Below, piece after piece: positions 10,502 through 21,092 of a stretch of 64,000 nucleotides of DNA (positions within the stretch are counted from its first letter, which is position 1; every line of letters starts with the position of its first letter). The position numbers and the translations under genes are program-made. The DNA comes from Phytoseiulus persimilis (lineage: Eukaryota > Arthropoda > Arachnida > Mesostigmata > Phytoseiidae). The stretch is taken from NCBI GenBank assembly GCA_037576195.1, contig CM075102.1, forward strand, positions 22,068,745 to 22,132,744. Reading direction: 5' to 3'. The notes beneath the pieces are model-generated. The model saw nothing but the letters and a program-made list of their open reading frames with translations. It did no database searches and was not told the DNA's origin.

Positions 10502-13120
10502 GGAGATGATGCCGAGATTCCTCCATCTCGAGCTCTCATGAGTTTCATTCAGGAGTTTCCGAGAGCTCCATGCGCTCCTTCGAATCTCATCATAGTTGTT
10601 GTTATATTCCCCTCATCCCCCAGTACAATACACTATGAACAAAAGAAGCTCACTTGGTACAATAGGACTGATGTAAAATGAGAGTCTTCTGGGCATCCAG
10701 GCTAGGGTCAAGTCTTCTCGACTTCTCGAATCAATGTTGTCGGCTACCTGGTCTTATAGGGGTGGGGCTTAAACGCATATCTCTCTTCTGGAGAGAGAAA
10801 AGGTGCTACAAAATAGTTAATAAAAAGCTATTTCTCGTACCGGATTTCGAGTTACCGAATTCTCATCCACAATTGACGTCTCGATTCCCACGCTGATGTG
10901 AATTATCCGAGGAGAATCACGTTTTCGCCAAGTTTTCGAGTCAAGTCGCGTTGAGTCCATGAATGGTTCAACGAAGTTCAGCGCCGAAGTCCGACATCGA
11001 GCGGGCAGGTGGGGCAGCCCGACTGCGAAATTGATCGTTGAAATTCATAGCCTCTCCAGGAAGGGTCTGCACTGTACTTCGATAGTTTTCCGGGTATGGG
11101 GTTTCGAACCTCAGCGAGCCACCTCACTTGTGGTTGGTTGGATGAGGAGCGTGAGTGTCACGAGGTCACTGGACGAACGTACTTCTACTTTTCTACTCTT
11201 CAAAAACTGACACGGAATGGCCGGATGTTCGAGGTAGGACTTCCAAGAATGGCGGCTCCGACGCACTTCCAGGGAAGTGACTATGAAGCCTGCTGGGGAG
11301 AGGAAAACCGCTGTCCATCTGACAGAAGCGTAGGATATTTCATTCGCCACGACGAAACCGCCTGATGCCGGCATTCCGAACCGTTGTTCCAGCTCTTCCC
11401 TGTTTGTAGATCGAAACATCGAGGAGTGAGTCAACCAGCGATAAAGGCAACTAGGGCATTCGAGGTTTTGTTAAAAACACATACGAGCTCTTCCAATCTC
11501 AGTGTGAGGCTCGCAACATGACCGAGGAGCATCAGGGGGAATGTTTTTCGTGTTGAGACACAGTTAACCATATTCGAACCTCTCGCAATCTCTCCGCGGC
11601 AAGGCCTCTGAGGACGACAATGATTTGACGCGGTGTGAGATTCAGACTCCATGATGGCGATCGAGACTCGTGCAGTTCTGTCGAAGTCCATGCCTGGATA
11701 AGTAGTGTGTGCATCGGCGCGACACCAATCAACGAGTCCTAACGAGATCGCGGCCGAAAACTGGGAGCCTATCCCTGTGGCGTTGTCACAGGATGTGCGA
11801 GGCAAGGCCACACGAACGATCACGGAAAACAACCGAGGAGGAACCGACGCGCTCTCCATTCTAAAAATATTTCGATGGACGACCTCGGAGAACGAAAGCT
11901 CGGATCCCAACTCAATCCCATATGAGCTGTGTGCCGATCCATGAGAAACCTACCGCTAAAAGACACTGATTGCTGCACGAGACCACTGATTTGGTGGGGC
12001 GGAAGCTCACTGCCCCGAGCTCTAGCGCTCCCACATACGGATTCTTGAAAGGGAGGGGGTTGTTCGAGATTGCAGCAAGTCATGAAGACTCATGAGACCT
12101 CCAACAAACGGCAAAGACTGGATTGTCTCTTCCCGCTCAGCCTGTGTTCAAGGCGCGACCATCTTTGCTCGGTCCTGCGCTCAATTTCACCAGACGCCCA
12201 ATCGGTTGGTTCCGAGAATCGAATTCGTAAGAATCAGGGGTCGTCATCTGCGCAGTTCATGGCCAGAACTGTCTGTCAGAAGAAGTTTCAATTCCCAAAA
12301 AGACTCTGACGTCTGATTTGGAGCCCGGAGATCGCTAGACGGCATCCGACGGGCCAGCAGCTCCTCGGGGCTCTGGGAGTTTTGAACTCTAAAAAAACAT
12401 CAATCTTGTTAGAGGGCTACGAACGTCTGCCATGAGGGTCAATTTGTAATTCACGCAGTATATTCCCCAGTATTCTGCGCTCGTGTCGATCCATTCTCTC
12501 CTTAGAGTGTGTCGAGAGCAATATCGGTGGCTGACCTCAGGAGAGGTTAGTTTTCGAGCTGGGTTTGTTGCCCGCCCAATTCCGCCATCTGCCTGGCTGC
12601 TCCGCGAGGCGTCAACTAGTCGACGAAGAATTTCTTCTCTGCCAGGGAGGAGAGTCATGCATCGAACAGACGCAACTCGCTTCCTGGGGTGAAGAGTAAC
12701 TTCGCATCACCTGAGGGCTAGTAAATTCGAGAAGAGACCGAACAAGATCGAATAACACAAAGAACTCTGCCTGTCGTTTCCAGAAGACTCCCTGGGAGTC
12801 AAACTATCCGAGTTTCCCAAGCCTTCAGACCATGCTTGTGACTCCAATGAATCCGATGAGCCATCAAATTCTAGGAAGCTTTCCTCTAGACCTCGGTCAA
12901 ATAAAATATATCTCCGTGAACGGTGCGCGGGGATGATTCTATTTCGGCTGGATACGGATTACGGGCGACCGCTGTGAGTGGTGGATTTCTGTCGGTTCAG
13001 GCTCCTCGTGCGAGCCCCAAAGAGAATTCGCATTCGAGAGTGCCGATGCAACTCCATGGGTTGCGGAGGCCGCCGTGGATTGGTTCACAAGTCCCGATGA
13101 CAGACGACGAGAAGAAGTGC
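10502..13120. other. No gene recognised
   Basis: AATAAA occurs near 10821 and may end the preceding gene. The rest holds unremarkable short open frames on both strands, none with a family signature or a consistent exon chain. Confidence 0.4.
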
Positions 13121-13166
13121 CCGAGGTTCGAATCTTGGCGCCACTGATTCTGTCACCCTCTTGCAG

Positions 13167-13199
13167 CCAATCAGCTTGCTCTCACCCTCGAGATTTAAA
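13167..13199 (+). promoter_or_regulatory. CCAAT box plus CHR-like element of cyclin B promoter
   Basis: CCAAT at 13167-13171 is followed 22 bases later by TTTAAA at 13194-13199, about 180 bases upstream of the predicted cyclin B start codon. Mitotic cyclin genes are classically driven by NF-Y bound CCAAT boxes placed about 20-35 bases upstream of a CHR (TTTGAA and close variants), which recruits the MuvB/DREAM complex. The spacing and position fit. Only one CCAAT box was noticed. Confidence 0.45.
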
Positions 13200-13379
13200 C
13201 TTTCACGAAGCCGCGGGCGGTAGTCGTTTTCTGGTGAATGCAGCTAGCGGCACGAGCAAGCACTGCAACAGACATTTGGACGCGCCTCGTGTAAAACTTG
13301 TGACCGAGCGGAAATACTGTGCAGTTTTGCTTGTCGTTAGTAGGATTCGCTCCGCAAGGCAAGCAATAAGACAACGAAA

Positions 13380-15571
13380 ATGGCCCTCCAACAAAGATCC
13401 CATCTGGCCGTTAACCGAGAGAACAACGGCCCTCTTCAGACTCTCAAGGTTGGTTTCAAGCTACCTGAAATGTGACCAAGTCCTCCCAAACCTCGCCCAG
13501 ATGCCATCCAGTGTAGCATAGAGTTATTTCCCTGTGAAATATCTGATATTTCGGGAGAAACACTCCCAACGGTTCACCACCTGAAATTCCCCTGGCGAAA
13601 GTCCGTTGAGTGCTTTGATCCGCCCGAAGGCTGTAGGCGTCCTAGTGGATTAGAAGTTCGAGTGCTAGGCTCTTCGTGGATATGGATTCTCTCTTATGAG
13701 AGCTCCGGATCGGCGTTAGTTCATCCTCGCCGCTGAAACAGATAGTTATGCCCTGTCGCCGATGCAGTGGGAAGTGACGTCAGCATAATTTGCGGGATCG
13801 ATGACGGGCTTGAACTCTACGGATATCGTATCTTGCTCTCGTATCAACGAAAAGCATCGAGGCGTCTCAGGTGGACCGAAACCTCGGTTTCTGATGCCTC
13901 TGTGTTCAGGCAGGCAGGCGGCTTTCGTATTCGCTGGGATCGCGGTGAGCGGGATCTGTATCTCGTTGCGAGAACCGTTGAGCGCCATTTCCAGAGCTCA
14001 GTTCAGAGATGCATGGCATGTACGATTCTGAAACGATTTTTGGTTCTCAAATCCTCCGTATCCGCAGCCTTGTAGCGCGTTTCGCGTGACCATTGCTGCT
14101 CGACAGAGCTCTATGATAGAGGTGTAAGAGAAAGCAGCCCTCTCATCCGTTGTATTTTCGATTCCAGAATGGACTTTCGAGAAACCAGGTCGCGCCCCGC
14201 TTGGCGCTCAGTACGCGCAACACGAACGTTGCCGCGAATATTTCTTCGAATGTCCTCAAGGCGACAAAATCAAAGCTCCAGCCAGCGTCGTTGAAACAGG
14301 CGATCGCCGAGGTTCCGAAACCCGTACTGAACAGCGTTCAGATTGAGAAGATACCCTTGCCGACGAACATGGTCGATATCGACGAAGAGGACATGGAACA
14401 CCTCGAATTCAGCTCCGTCTACGTCAAGGACATTTACCAGTACCTGTTCAAGATCGAGGCAAAGAACGCAGCCCACCCGCAGTGAGTTACACTCCCTGTG
14501 CCGCATGATCAAGAATCATTGCATTGTCAGCTCCGAATGTGTTTTTTTGTTCTGGGGGGATCCGCATGCCTCGAACGACCGGCGAGTGAGTGACGAGTGC
14601 ATGTTTGGAATTTCCCGAATAGCAATCGGACGCCAGACCTGATGTGAAAGGATTCGAAGTCAAAGTTGCGTTGACTCAATGGGATTCCTCCGCAGGTATC
14701 TTCAGAAGCACCCAACTCTCCGAGCTCACATGAGAATGATCCTCGTTGAGTGGCTGGTCTCGCTCCAAGCTCGTTTCAAGCTCTTGCAAGAAACACTTCT
14801 GATGACGGTTTCAATCTTGGATAGATACATGTCAGAAACAAACATGGAAGTGAGCCGCAGCAAGTTTCAGCTCGTTGGTGAGTCTTCACGAAGCGCGATT
14901 CGGCGCGATGATCGATATAAAACTTCCGACCTGGCCACACGAAGGAATGTTTACGCCTCGATCCGTCTCGTCCCATCTACGAACCGAGAACTGCTACTCA
15001 TATAATTTCAGGTGTTGCGTGTATGCTGGTCGCTTGCAAGTACGAAGAGATGTACCTACCATCGGTTTCGGACTTTGCCTACATGTGCGACGGTGCCTAC
15101 ACGGCCGAGGACATTTTGCGCATGGAGCGTATCGTTCTGAGCACACTCCAGTTTGAGTTCGCCAAGCCCCTGAGTGCACACTTCTTGCGTCGCTTCTCGA
15201 AGGCTGGGGGTGCCGACTCACTGACCCACACCATGGCGAAGTACTTCTTGGAGTTGGCCCTGTACGATTACAACCTTGTCCACTGCAATCCATCAGTTAT
15301 CGCAGCAGCCTCGCTCTATATAGCGGGACGCGTCACGGGGGTCGTCGAATGGGACGAGACCGTCCAGTACTACAGCCAGTACAAGTCTGAAGACTTGTCC
15401 TTTGTTGTGGGCAAGCTGGCTGAACTGGGTGCAACAGTTGAAACCAACAAGTACCTCAAGACAACCTACAAGAAGTACGCTGCGGACAAATTCCAACGTG
15501 TGGCAAAGGCCGTCGTGCAGAGTAAGGTCATCGCTCAACTGGCCAAGAAAACTTCGACGACTCTCAACTGA
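13380..15571 (+). CDS. CycB: G2/mitotic cyclin B
   Basis: The regulatory subunit of CDK1 that drives entry into mitosis and is destroyed by the APC/C. Predicted exons are 13380-13448, 14168-14481, 14696-14877 and 15012-15571, giving 374 residues, with phases 0, 2 and 1 all agreeing. The cyclin N box carries HMRMILVEWLVSLQARF and ETLLMTVSILDRYM, continuing ACKYEEMYLPSVSDFAY. The cyclin C part carries LSAHFLRRFSKAGG and AKYFLELALYDYNLVH. The small first exon (MALQQRSHLAVNRENNG) holds RSHL, a minimal destruction-box RxxL close to an Asn. A second RxxL (RLAL) lies early in exon 2. The first donor is GTTGGT, like that of the TAL1-like gene. The B-type call rests on the FLRRxSK motif and C-terminal similarity. 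B3 is less likely. Confidence 0.92.
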
Positions 15572-15782
15572 AATCACGGTCGCTCATATTATACAAATAT
15601 TGTACTTGTAAATAGATCTCTGGAATAACTCCTGATATGTAACCCCATCTAACTTGTGGAATTTAATGGTCGATCCGTCGACTGACGTATTCGCGGTCTA
15701 CTACTGTCGAAACTCGATTGTGCTAGTAAGCAGAGTGAATCGACGAACGAAGAAGTGAATCATGGCTCTTCGATCTGACGTC

Positions 15783-15788
15783 AATAAA
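15783..15788 (+). terminator. Poly(A) signal of cyclin B gene
   Basis: AATAAA lies 212 bases past the stop codon. A second AATAAA lies near 15946 and could serve as an alternative. Confidence 0.55.
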
Positions 15789-15949
15789 AGAATCATGCAC
15801 TCGATCCTTCAGAGGAATCTTGATGACAGTGATCCTTGCCCGAGACCTTGTAGTGATGGAATGGACGATGCCGCATGCGGACAGACCTGGATGCAAACAA
15901 CAGATGCTCTTCGACTAGAAGGGTTATTGTGAGATCGCGTGTCACAATA

Positions 15950-16433
15950 AAATGATTCAATCAATCCTAGGAGGTTCTTTTCTCTCTATGCCCATGGTTT
16001 GTCGGGTCTGGAATCCTAGTCAGGAACCTGAACACCGCGAATTCATGTTTGAAGTCCACAGTGAAATTCCTAGGGTTTCGAGTTGTGGCTGTCATGTTCA
16101 GCATTCGCTTCTGATGAAATCGGGAATGAATGGAATCGACATCAGTGGCGACGACGCCGAGAGCTTCCTCGTGAGGAAATTTCGAGATATTTTCCTTCGA
16201 TAGTCAAGATCTCCTTCTTTCAGTGGCCGAGCTGGTCATGCGCGACTATTACGTTTTTTTTCCTCAAGATTGAACTGATATGTCTTGCTCTCGACAGGAA
16301 ACCAACAGCTCGAGTTTCCACGGTGCGGTTGACACGGCTCACAGCTTATTTGCCTCTCGGTTCTCCAGGAGCTCTTGTGCTGCTCAGTACAGTGTTTTCA
16401 GCCGCAGGACCGGACTCGGAAATCGTTCTCGAG
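15950..16433. other. Intergenic, probable promoter of the secreted-protein gene
   Basis: No coding signal seen. It separates the cyclin B 3' end from the next start codon in the same orientation. Confidence 0.4.
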
Positions 16434-16869
16434 ATGCTCAAGCTGTGCTCATTCTTCATCCTGGCGCTTACAGTGCCACTCATTTCCGCGTTCGGATGCA
16501 GCCACGATGATGAACGTGAGTGGTCGGAATTCGGCAAAACGGCAGCTGTTCACACGAATGCACTTCTCGAATATTCCGGTATCGCGCCCCGTATCATACA
16601 CGCGGAAGATTCGTGAAATAATGGTATTCTCCTTTGCGATCGCAGCGGAAGTCTGCAAAACCTATGTCGAGACCGGAAACGAAGAAGCCTGCAACAAATG
16701 CCTGAAACTGATGCCAGACCTCCGGCAGAAACTCTGTTCACTGTCCGACGACGATCAGAGCGAGTTCTGCGATTTCAACAAGTGTAAATTCGATAGGTGC
16801 TGCACTTCATCTGATATTCCCAACACGCTCCCAAATGGATGCCCCATCTGCTTCAAGACCACTCTATGA
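16434..16869 (+). CDS. Small secreted cysteine-rich protein, 101 residues
   Basis: Two exons, 16434-16515 and 16646-16869, join in phase 1. The start is a classic signal peptide (MLKLCSFFILALTVPLISAF) with a likely cut near residue 20. The mature part of about 81 residues holds 11 cysteines, including a CC pair at DRCC, and is acidic. It is therefore probably exported and disulfide-bonded, and the odd cysteine number leaves one free or used in a dimer. The gene has its own AATAAA 99 bases past the stop. I do not recognise the family. Such proteins in arthropods include salivary, venom-like, antimicrobial and cuticle-associated types, and nothing here chooses among them. Confidence 0.75.
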
Positions 16870-16967
16870 ACCGATGAAGCTCTGCGCTGGAAATGCTTTG
16901 CTCCATCGGACGTCGGGCTCGATTCTCTTGAGATGACACTTTCAAAGACATGGGAACTCTTCAATTG

Positions 16968-16973
16968 AATAAA
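16968..16973 (+). terminator. Poly(A) signal of secreted-protein gene
   Basis: AATAAA lies 99 bases downstream of the TGA of the secreted-protein gene. Confidence 0.6.
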
Positions 16974-18556
16974 ATGACTCTCGAGATCAGTCTGGTGGAG
17001 CTCAAACTATTCCCTATTCCACAACGAAACGTTCGCGTGACGGGCTCCGGAAACATAAACATCCTTATCTCCCTCAGTGACTGGATACCAAAGACGTTGT
17101 CACTTGTCACCTCACTGGTTCTGCTGATTACGATGCGAGGATGCGACTGATGATATGCTCGAGACATTGGGGTGACCGTGAAGCGCGTCTCTGGCGCATC
17201 AGTTACCAGCGATGGAGATTGTTGCGATGTGTCAAACGAGTAGCGAATTCATCGCATTGAAGTATGGTTATTGATCCCCCTAGGTGAGCCAGAGCGCTAC
17301 TTGAGTAAATGGCCAAGCCAATTCTGAATTTGTTCGGTATTGATTCCAAATCGCCAAGGCAAAATATTCTCGAGCTGTGATTAAGGCGAAAAGCCCTCTT
17401 TGAGGGGGTCGTTTTCCTGAATCGAAAGTTCCTCGAGGCCTGTGCGCAGGAATGATAAGACATCTCCAATGGGTAGGGCGCCATCGGTTACCCAGCGCAA
17501 CAATGCAGATCGCCAATTTCGTCCTCTTCTAGGAATACGAAAAAAATATGCGTTCGGGTAAAAGCGGTTCAAGAAAAATTCAACCGAACAATTTTCCGTG
17601 GATCTATAGCGAAGTGTCGGGCCATGACAAGGTGCATCGGTATCTGCATGACATGAGAACCAAATTTTTCCACAGGGTTTAGGACTCCAAAAATCGGGAA
17701 AATCACGCTTTTAGCTCTCGGACTCGATTTCGGTGGCATCATTCCCGAGAACTTGTCGGAGTTACCCGAACTTCAGCAGATACACCGAAGTCTCCCAGTA
17801 TTCAATGATTCTCATGAAGTTTCGGGAGCTGATCGGCTGGTTACGTTTTTCTACAACCGGTCTCAAAAATAGGCCGAGGTTTGACTTTCACGAACTGAGG
17901 GAAACGCAGTCAAAGTTTTGAACCCGCGCTGACCTCGGATCTCCGCAGCGTTCACGCTTAACAGGTTGCAGCGAGCTTGTTGGACAATATTCTCGGGATA
18001 GCATCGTGGGCAGCACTTTCGGAGAGAACGACGTGTTTTCGACGGGATGAGGTAGCTCCACACTCGAGCCATATCCTCTTTTCTCCGCTCGATGTTTTCC
18101 CAGGAGTCACGGTGCGCAGGTGCTGTTGAGACAGTTTATCGCTTTCCGGCACTCGGATGCGAGAACCAGAGAATTGAGCGCTCCAGCTTATCGAACAATG
18201 ATCAGATCCTGGACGGCGGGAGTGAAGGACTTCCGAGGGATTTCCGTATTTCGGAATTACCATTGAAGTGGAGGAGACGCGGGTCCCTCTTATGTAGATG
18301 GATGCGTACTCCCGAGAGCCTAATTTTCTATCCGACCGTTGTTCGACGTCAGCATCAGGAGCTGCAGTGCCTAGAAGTTCGGACTTCGGGAGAAGCCTGG
18401 GCGCTCCCATCGAAAGTTCATCTGCGGCTAGTTCGGCTCCAAAGTTTCTGCCGACCGCGGATTCTTAAGGGTGAGCCCTGACAGGATATGTGGGCAACAG
18501 AATTTTGCCCGCATCGACGGAAATTTCGAGTTTTCGGGGAACAACCCCTCGAATCT
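16974..18556. other. No gene recognised
   Basis: Open frames of up to about 150 codons occur on both strands in 17958-18481, but they overlap each other and show no family signature. Confidence 0.4.
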
Positions 18557-21092
18557 TATGGTTATGGTTATGGTTATTTATTGATCCTCCAATGAGATAT
18601 CTACATTTTCTTTTATATACATATCACATGGGACCCAGTTCCTGGGGCGATTGCGTTCAGCGGATCTCTCGGGTTTCATTCTCCCATTTTTCCAGGGTCA
18701 TTCTCGTATCCCTCCATGTCTCCTGTCTGCACTCCTCAGTCAGACCCAGTCTTCTAGCGAGTTCTTCCGTCTCGGGTTGATTGGTGACACATTTCATTAT
18801 AATGTGGGGGATGGTTTCAGGCTCCCGTCCGCATCTTGTGCATCGGGTGTCGATTTCCTGGTATTTTGAACGGTGCACTCTACTCGGTAGCATTCCTGCC
18901 CGAGCCAGAGCCATCAGTGCGCTTCCGCGGTCGTTTGTATACAACCCAAATGGTGTGACACCTCGTTCTTTCCACTCTCGATATAGGGTTAGACTTGGTT
19001 TGGAGTTCATCGACTCCCTCCATGCCTGATCCATCTCTTCTCTTATCCGCTTCCTAACGGCTATGTTGAAGAGGCCGAACTTGGGTCTCCCATTCTCTCC
19101 GTATTCAAGAGGAATGTCCCAGCATGCGTATTTCGTTTTCAAGAGCTTCAGTCTACGAATCGCTTCAGTGTAGGTATTCTCGGTTGCCATCATGGATAGA
19201 ATCATCCTTGGCCACCTGGCAGGATCCATCGCACTTATTCGTGCGAAGTAGCGAATCTTGCTCTGAGCCTCTCTGGCTTCGAAGGTTGACCATCCGAGTT
19301 CTCCTAATATGAAGTCGGAGGCAACCTTGTGTCCTGCGATTCCCATAGCCCATTTTCCTGCCGCGACCTGTGTTCTGTCGAACATAGCCGTCAGCTGCTT
19401 CGTCGCCCTTGATGCTAACGCAGCATTAGCGTACGTTAGTTTGGGCACCCCTGTGGCTTTCCATTGGATCCTTGTGATTTCGAATCGGTTGAAAGTCCAC
19501 ATGGCTTGGGCGTGTAGTCTCTGCAACGTATTATGCGCCTCCCTCTTCCAGTCTTGTTCTTGCTGGCATAGATAGTTCACTTCGTTGCTTATTTTAATTC
19601 CCAGGTATTTGTACTGATCCTGGAATTCGATTCTCTTGCCCTGCACCGTCAGTTCTCTTGGCTCTCCCAGTCTCTCTGTGTTGAAGATGACGATAGCGCT
19701 CTTCGATGGGTTGAACGTGAGATCTTTCTCGGTTCCCATCTCTGTGGTGACCGCAAGTAGAATGTTCATCTCCTCGTAGGTGCGCCCTAACAGTACCAGA
19801 TCGTCTGCATATAGCAGTCCCGGTAGTTTTGAGCTCTTTGTTTCGCCGTCTGTTCGAACAGTCAGTTCGAAACCACACCTAGTCCATAGGAGTCGGTTCT
19901 CCAGTTCTGCTATATATAGCGCAAACAGGATTGGTGACAGCGGGCAGCCCTGCCTCAGTCCAATTTTTGTGTGTAGTCTTGACGAAGCGTAATGTCCGTG
20001 TTTGACTAAAACACCATTGTCTGTGTATATGGCCTTAAGGAGTTGTATCCATCCTTCGTCCATGCCCAGGTCCGTCAATGTCATCCATAGTTGGTCTCTT
20101 GTTATCCTGTCGTATGCTTTGGAGCAGTCCAGGAAACATGCGATCAACCCTTCTCCTCTTTTTCGGGATAGCTCAATGGCCGACGTGAGGATGAATAGGT
20201 TGTCCTCCCCGCGTCTGCCCTGTCTGAACCCGTTCTGCATTTCGCCGAGTATTTCTTCCGTCTCGATCCACTCGGATATTCTGGCCGCTATTATTTTCGT
20301 AAATATCCGATAGAGCACCGTCGATACCGTTATAGGGCGGTACGTTTCCAGTACCCCTTTCCTGGAATTCGATTTTTCGATCATGGACACTCGGCCGTCT
20401 CTCCAGTCCACTGGAAACGGTTCTTCTACGTTTAGGATGGCATTGAATATCCTCGTTAGGTTACTGATGCCCTCCTGGTCCAGTTCTTTCAGCACCGTTG
20501 CCGGGATTTGGTCTTCCCCGGTCGCGGTCCGACTGGACATCTGTGAGAGGATGTGTTCAACCTCTGTGTCCGTCGTCGTCATGCCCGAGCACCCACCTAG
20601 TACCGGTGGGCTTCTCTCGTGGTCTGCTAGTTCTGCCATCAGGACTTCACATCCGACCTCTGTCAGGTGCCGTTGTATGTCATCCTCTGCGATTTGGTTA
20701 CCGTCTCGGTTTTTCACCCTTTCTGGCTCCTTGTTTTTTCGGTTGTGGTTCGCAATGTATCTCCAGAATCTCTTTGCTCTCTCGCTCCTTGGGCCGCTGA
20801 GGATTTTCCTACTCATGGCCTCGTAGCGTGCTCTCTCCTCCATGATGAATGCTTCACTCAGAAGTTTCTGATTGATGTGGAGTTTGGCCATTTTTCGAGC
20901 TATCTCGTCTCGGTCCTGTCCCTTCCTTGCTTCTCGAAGCTCCCTGCTCGCCTTTCTTTTGGCTTCCATGGCTTCTCTGGTAGCTGGTGAGTTGTACATT
21001 GCTCTTTTCCTTACTTTGACTTCTCTGGTTGCTTTCTGGATGCCTGCTCTCTTGTCTGCTATCACTTGTCCTGTTCCCACTATACCCAACAA
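18557..21092 (-). mobile_element. Non-LTR retrotransposon (LINE), 5' truncated
   Basis: A LINE copy on the minus strand. One open frame of 811 codons (21092 down to 18657) encodes a reverse transcriptase. The fingers block is near PITVSTVLYRIFTKII, the catalytic motif A is FLDCSKAYDRI, motif B is GLRQGCPLSPILFALYI, and motif C is LLYADDLVLLG. Near the end lies a C-x2-C-x8-H-x4-C knuckle (CTRCGREPETIPHIIMKC). No apurinic-type endonuclease or ORF1 is visible before it, so the copy seems cut at its 5' end. After the stop come about 75 bases of 3' UTR, an AATAAA and a tail of ATAACC repeats (18557-18577). Only the open frame and tail bound the element firmly. It could extend into 21093-21480. The intact frame suggests a young copy. 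Confidence 0.9.
18657..21092 (-). CDS. LINE reverse transcriptase frame
   Basis: This is the 811-codon frame of the LINE. The YADD active site and all core reverse transcriptase blocks are present in order, with about 170 residues of basic, coiled-coil-like sequence before them and the zinc knuckle near the C-terminus. The reading starts at a TTG just after an in-frame stop, so no genuine start codon is assigned; the natural protein began further upstream. The clade is not assigned. The C-terminal knuckle is shared by several LINE groups. Confidence 0.9.
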   Translation of the reverse strand: MLGIVGTGQVIADKRAGIQKATREVKVRKRAMYNSPATREAMEAKRKASRELREARKGQDRDEIARKMAKLHINQKLLSEAFIMEERARYEAMSRKILSGPRSERAKRFWRYIANHNRKNKEPERVKNRDGNQIAEDDIQRHLTEVGCEVLMAELADHERSPPVLGGCSGMTTTDTEVEHILSQMSSRTATGEDQIPATVLKELDQEGISNLTRIFNAILNVEEPFPVDWRDGRVSMIEKSNSRKGVLETYRPITVSTVLYRIFTKIIAARISEWIETEEILGEMQNGFRQGRRGEDNLFILTSAIELSRKRGEGLIACFLDCSKAYDRITRDQLWMTLTDLGMDEGWIQLLKAIYTDNGVLVKHGHYASSRLHTKIGLRQGCPLSPILFALYIAELENRLLWTRCGFELTVRTDGETKSSKLPGLLYADDLVLLGRTYEEMNILLAVTTEMGTEKDLTFNPSKSAIVIFNTERLGEPRELTVQGKRIEFQDQYKYLGIKISNEVNYLCQQEQDWKREAHNTLQRLHAQAMWTFNRFEITRIQWKATGVPKLTYANAALASRATKQLTAMFDRTQVAAGKWAMGIAGHKVASDFILGELGWSTFEAREAQSKIRYFARISAMDPARWPRMILSMMATENTYTEAIRRLKLLKTKYACWDIPLEYGENGRPKFGLFNIAVRKRIREEMDQAWRESMNSKPSLTLYREWKERGVTPFGLYTNDRGSALMALARAGMLPSRVHRSKYQEIDTRCTRCGREPETIPHIIMKCVTNQPETEELARRLGLTEECRQETWRDTRMTLEKWENETREIR

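Noticed and set aside
11431-11910. 159-codon minus-strand frame with a hydrophobic end
   Set aside because: Chance length, no family signature, and no consistent exon chain with neighbouring frames.
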